The notes under the pieces: generated by a model
What the model saw: the letters and a program-made list of their open reading frames with translations, nothing else
Database searches by the model: none
What the model was told of the DNA's origin: nothing
Shown: positions 7,367 to 10,138 of the stretch, piece after piece
Position numbering within the stretch: the stretch's first letter is position 1
How the letters are laid out: each line of letters starts with the position of its first letter
Translations under genes and position numbers: made by a program
Assembly: GCA_040755275.1 (NCBI GenBank)
Contig: JBFMBE010000129.1
Coordinates: forward strand, 1-10,138
Source: Desulfatirhabdium sp040755275
Lineage (GTDB): Bacteria > Desulfobacterota > Desulfobacteria > Desulfobacterales > Desulfatirhabdiaceae
DNA: 10,138 bases
Reading direction: 5' to 3'

Positions 7367-8246
7367 TTCGAACATCCTCCCGCACCCGTTCGAAAAAACG
7401 ATCCCGAACGTCTGCGGATATTCGGCCTGCGCTGAAGGCAAGCTCCGCAGTCGCCCGGATGAGGCTTCGATACAAGGGTAACCACTGAGGGCTGTGGTGG
7501 TGCATGGCCTGCAGATGGGCCTCGACGGTTTTCAGATCTGAGCGAACCACGGGTCCCGTCAGCGCGGCCCGCGGTCCGATGGCTTCGATGTGTTTCAGCG
7601 TGCCGGAGATGAGGGGCTTCAACGGACCGAAACCCTTTTCGTATGGAATCCCGGCCGCTTCGTTCAGGTGAAGGGCCATGTCCATCAGGGTGACCAGAAA
7701 ATTGGATGCCACGACCGCAGCCGCATGGTACAAGGGTTTCGTTTCCGTACCGATCGCGATGGAATCGGCCCCCAGGTCGGTGGCAATGTCCCGAGCCACA
7801 CTGCAGGCAGGCTCGTCCCCTTCGATGGAGATCTCGATCCCTTCGAACGGATTTCCGGAAATCTCGGTGGATGGAAAGCTCTGCAACGGATGCATCGAAC
7901 CGATCCAGGCCCCGCGGCTTGCGGCTGCAGCAAGAATGGTGGAGGGATGGGCTCCGGAGCAATGCAGAACGATGGCACCGGATGCAATTCCGTCTTCCCG
8001 AGCCAGACGGTCACATACGCCCGATAGGACGTCATCGGGTGTCGTCAACAAAATCACCTGGGCTTCACGGGTGATGGCCCAGGGCTCATCCGAAAACCGA
8101 TCGACACCGCATCGCTCCGCAAGCCGCCTTGCAGAAGTGAGGCTTCGACTGGCCAGCCCGGCAAAACGATATCCCTTGCTGGTCAGAACCACCCCCAGCG
8201 CAGATCCGACCTTCCCGCACCCCACGATGGCAACCAAAGGCTTCAT
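7356..8246 (-). CDS. Rossmann-fold protein with DUF2520 domain (possible ketopantoate reductase-like oxidoreductase)
   Basis: 296 aa. The N-terminal NAD(P)-binding Rossmann domain starts at once with VAIVGCGKVGSALG (GxGxxG at Gly9, Gly11, Gly14) and runs to about residue 120. It includes HCSGAH (95-100) and SMHPLQSF (117-124), both typical of this family. The C-terminal helical DUF2520 domain (about 130-290) has KPLYHAAAVVASNF (170-183) and LTGPVVRSD (229-237). The arrangement resembles 6-phosphogluconate dehydrogenase and ketopantoate reductase-like enzymes. A member from Francisella (PanG) has been described as an alternative ketopantoate reductase, as I recall, so a role in pantothenate/CoA synthesis is possible but unproven here. 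Start ATG 8246 has AGGGAGG six nt upstream; a TTG at 8252 abuts that site and is rejected. First gene of an operon with the 280-aa protein. Confidence 0.88.
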   Translation of the reverse strand: MKPLVAIVGCGKVGSALGVVLTSKGYRFAGLASRSLTSARRLAERCGVDRFSDEPWAITREAQVILLTTPDDVLSGVCDRLAREDGIASGAIVLHCSGAHPSTILAAAASRGAWIGSMHPLQSFPSTEISGNPFEGIEISIEGDEPACSVARDIATDLGADSIAIGTETKPLYHAAAVVASNFLVTLMDMALHLNEAAGIPYEKGFGPLKPLISGTLKHIEAIGPRAALTGPVVRSDLKTVEAHLQAMHHHSPQWLPLYRSLIRATAELAFSAGRISADVRDRFFERVREDVRNEG

Positions 8247-8248
8247 CG

Positions 8249-8289
8249 ACAACCTCCCTATGATTCGCTGGACAACCTCCCTATGATTC
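8249..8289 (-). repeat. 22-bp tandem duplication containing the ribosome binding site of the DUF2520 gene
   Basis: GACAACCTCCCTATGATTC (plus strand) occurs at 8249-8267 and again at 8271-8289, period 22 bp. On the minus strand each copy contains AGGGAGG. The copy nearest the gene has the right spacing to ATG 8246; the other would be 22 nt too far to serve that start. This looks like a recent local duplication, possibly adding a standby ribosome-loading site. Confidence 0.85.
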
Positions 8290-8305
8290 CCTGAAAGACG
8301 ATTCA

Positions 8306-8363
8306 GGTTCCCCCGCCACCCCGCGACTCGACAGAGACTTCCAGACTTTTTGCGAAGCCGTCA
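8306..8363 (+). repeat. Right-end fragment of the MITE-like element
   Basis: These 58 bp match 4591-4648 of copy 1 with three differences, ending in the same terminal 19-mer GACTTTTTGCGAAGCCGTC (8344-8362). The rest of the element is missing to the left, where the duplicated leader of the DUF2520 gene begins. It lies between that gene's start and the 3' end of the CheX-FliN gene. Both genes run on the minus strand. Confidence 0.85.
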
Positions 8364-8401
8364 CCCATGACTTCCGGATGGATCGGATCGTATATCCCTC
8401 G

Positions 8402-9925
8402 TTAGTAGAGCTGCAGGCTGCGGATCCTGTCGAGTCGGCTGAGGATTTCCGTGATCTTGATGCCGTATTTTCCACCCTCGATCACCACCGTTCCCTTGGC
8501 GATCAGCCGGTCGTTGACCAGAATATGGACGGGGTCTTCCGCCAGTGCGTTCAGTTCGACCACCGACTTTTCCTTCAATTTCAGAAGGTCCTGGATGCGT
8601 ATCCGTTTTCTGCCGATTTCCACGGAAATTTCGAGCGGAACATCCAGCAGAAGATCGATATTCACTTCCGTCGGCATTTGCAGGGTACGTTCGAGGTCCG
8701 GAAATTTTTCCGCCAGGGAGGTTTTCCCATCGAAATAGATGTCCGCTACCCGCGTTGGCTGATCGGCTGCAGGAGCCGCCGGTTGAGGGGGATGGCCGGA
8801 CTCGGAAGCTACCTTTCCGGTTGGGGGCTTGCCTTCATCTGCAGGCGGCGGAACTGGAATATCGGGAATGACTTCGTAGGTGACTTCTTTTTCGAGTTTT
8901 TTCGGAATTTTCAGATTTTCCGCAAACTTCACACCCGCTTCGATGAAGAAAAAGCACTCCTGATATTGAAATGCGAGGCGTTCGTATCGATGCAGGTTCA
9001 ATGTTTCGACATGGAAATCCTTTCCCCGGGTGATGCTCGGGGTGGACAGCTCACAGATGAGACCGGCATCCGTGAAATGGGACTTGAGCTTTCCGCCGAT
9101 GATGTTGCCCAATTCCCCGATGACATCCCGGAAATCGGATTCGCTGACCGTCTCTCCTTCCCCGAGTCCCATCATGGATCGGGTCATGATCTGCGCAAAG
9201 ACGCCATCGACATGAATGGAGACAACCCCCATGATATCGCCTGCGAAACTGACGACACCGACAATCTTGAGGCCCTCGAGTTCGGACTGATAGACAGCTC
9301 CCGCCTGGGAAACCTTCAGGGACAGCATGGTGTCGAACACCGTCGGCACGAAATCGACCAGCATGGCCCCGATATCGAGGGCATTGATGCGCTCGATATC
9401 GATGGGAGGTCGAGCCGCCGCAACGGCTGCCGCATCCGCCTGCTGATCTCCATGAAACCGCAGGCCGGCCTCCACCATGAGGGGATGGACATCCTTGGCA
9501 AAGAGAAGTTTTTCGTATTTTTCGACATTGAGGTTTTCGATCGTGAAATCGGTGCCGTGGGTGATGGAAGGTGTGGACAGCACGCAGGTCAGACCGGAAT
9601 CGTTCAGGAAGGACTTGACGTTTCCACCGACGATATTCACCAGCTCGCTCATGACATCCTTGATTTCGGATTCCTGGGTATCTTCCGGAGTCGATCCCAG
9701 CATGGATGCAGCCATGAACGTCGCAAAATCGTAATTCACGTGGATACTGACGACCCCGGAAATGACACCGGCCATGTTGACGGAAGCAACGATCCGCTTT
9801 TCGGTAAGCGTCGATTCGCTCGATGCTTCTGCAGGCACGATCTCCATGCCCAACATCATATCGAAGACTTCGACGACCGTTTTGGAAATGGGGGTCGCGA
9901 TATCAACCGTTTGAATGGTTTCCAT
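8402..9925 (-). CDS. Flagellar switch-type fusion protein: CheX-like x2 plus FliN/SpoA domain
   Basis: 507 aa. Domain 1 (about 8-155) and domain 2 (about 178-333) are tandem CheX/CheC/FliY-type CheY-P phosphatase-like domains. Each keeps the catalytic pattern D-x3-E-x2-N and a downstream Pro: Asp90, Glu94, Asn97, Pro119 and Asp267, Glu271, Asn274, Pro296. Both therefore could dephosphorylate CheY-P. A Pro/Ala-rich linker (about 350-395) leads to a complete C-terminal FliN/SpoA domain (about 420-495, LLLDVPLEISVEIGRKRIRI...). This domain builds the flagellar C-ring or a type III export ring. The domain order is like FliY (CheC-like plus FliN) but with two phosphatase-like domains. I chose ATG 9925 (METIQTV) because AGGAAGG lies 8 nt upstream; the longer TTG start at 9949 has no site. 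No other flagellar gene is in view. The MITE-like element starts 33 nt before the ATG. Confidence 0.9.
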   Translation of the reverse strand: METIQTVDIATPISKTVVEVFDMMLGMEIVPAEASSESTLTEKRIVASVNMAGVISGVVSIHVNYDFATFMAASMLGSTPEDTQESEIKDVMSELVNIVGGNVKSFLNDSGLTCVLSTPSITHGTDFTIENLNVEKYEKLLFAKDVHPLMVEAGLRFHGDQQADAAAVAAARPPIDIERINALDIGAMLVDFVPTVFDTMLSLKVSQAGAVYQSELEGLKIVGVVSFAGDIMGVVSIHVDGVFAQIMTRSMMGLGEGETVSESDFRDVIGELGNIIGGKLKSHFTDAGLICELSTPSITRGKDFHVETLNLHRYERLAFQYQECFFFIEAGVKFAENLKIPKKLEKEVTYEVIPDIPVPPPADEGKPPTGKVASESGHPPQPAAPAADQPTRVADIYFDGKTSLAEKFPDLERTLQMPTEVNIDLLLDVPLEISVEIGRKRIRIQDLLKLKEKSVVELNALAEDPVHILVNDRLIAKGTVVIEGGKYGIKITEILSRLDRIRSLQLY

Positions 9926-9958
9926 GAAACGATCCTTCCTGTGGGTCAATCATTCGAT

Positions 9959-10138
9959 GACGGCTTCGCAAAAAGTCGATTTTCCCGTGCTTTTCGTAAA
10001 TGTCGGGCATAAGCGGGGTGGCTGGGGAAGCCTTTTGAGACTGCTGCGAAAACGTGTTTGAAGCCGCCGGATATCGTTGGATCGGGCGGAGATGCTTCAT
10101 CCATATTTGTTTGAAAAACATCCTGTTGCAACTCAGCA
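9959..10138 (+). mobile_element. MITE-like repeat element, copy 2, cut by window end
   Basis: It begins with the terminal 19-mer GACGGCTTCGCAAAAAGTC (9959-9977) and follows copy 1 (4334-4512) to 10136 with about a dozen differences and one 1-nt gap. The last two bases of the window differ from copy 1, so it may diverge there, but two bases cannot decide it. The short peptides readable on its minus strand are conserved between copies only as expected from DNA identity, with no ribosome site. Confidence 0.75.

Noticed and set aside
6350..7435. A 361-codon plus-strand frame starting in the heptamer array
   Set aside because: Its start is repeat DNA and the rest is antisense to the 280-aa protein gene, which has a good ribosome site and operon context.
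8247..8252. TTG at 8252 as the start of the DUF2520 gene
   Set aside because: It touches the ribosome binding site, while ATG 8246 has ideal spacing and begins right at the Rossmann strand.
8290..8307. CCTGAA/TTCAGG hairpin as a terminator of the CheX-FliN gene
   Set aside because: The stem is only six pairs with no T-run after it on the minus strand.
8378..10012. A 544-codon plus-strand frame opposite the CheX-FliN gene
   Set aside because: It is a shadow of a gene with three recognisable domains; it runs into the repeat element and has no ribosome binding site.

Overview
The window looks like chromosomal DNA of a free-living anaerobic or facultative bacterium of the Desulfobacterota (deltaproteobacterial sulfate reducer) type. 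This rests on three things: a selenocysteine-containing, Tat-exported formate dehydrogenase; a flagellar-switch protein carrying CheX-like domains; and intergenic DNA full of short dispersed repeats. The lineage is an inference from gene style. There is no rRNA or tRNA to confirm it.

Layout. On the minus strand, 1-3076 holds the start of a formate dehydrogenase operon: the catalytic alpha subunit (fdnG, 1015 aa, in-frame UGA read as selenocysteine at residue 192, bacterial SECIS hairpin just after it) and the first four codons of the next gene, expected to be the iron-sulfur beta subunit. A 303-bp spacer separates it from a small acidic protein of unknown function (3380-3847, minus). The stretch 3848-4680 has no intact gene. 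It is a graveyard of repeats: a palindromic REP-like sequence, a C-terminal remnant of a REP-associated tyrosine transposase (RAYT), and a 314-bp MITE-like element with imperfect 19-bp terminal inverted repeats that contains an intrinsic terminator. On the plus strand, 4681-6336 is glutamine-dependent NAD+ synthetase (nadE). Its last codons and stop lie inside an array of 24 heptamer repeats (6313-6480).

On the minus strand again, a two-gene operon at 6524-8246 encodes a Rossmann/DUF2520 oxidoreductase-like protein and, overlapping it by 11 bp, an unrecognised Trp-rich protein. A remnant of the MITE-like element (8306-8363) follows. Then comes a 507-aa protein with two tandem CheX-like phosphatase domains and a C-terminal FliN/SpoA domain (8402-9925, minus). 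The window ends inside a second copy of the MITE-like element (9959 onward).

How it works together. The protein-coding genes belong to unrelated housekeeping tasks: periplasmic formate oxidation, NAD synthesis, a possible pantothenate-type reductase, and the flagellar switch. The unusual part is the repeat family. Two copies place the same 19-bp end exactly 33 nt before a start codon (nadE and the CheX-FliN gene). The copy before nadE also contains a terminator whose left arm can pair instead with an upstream segment of the element, which is the layout of an attenuator.
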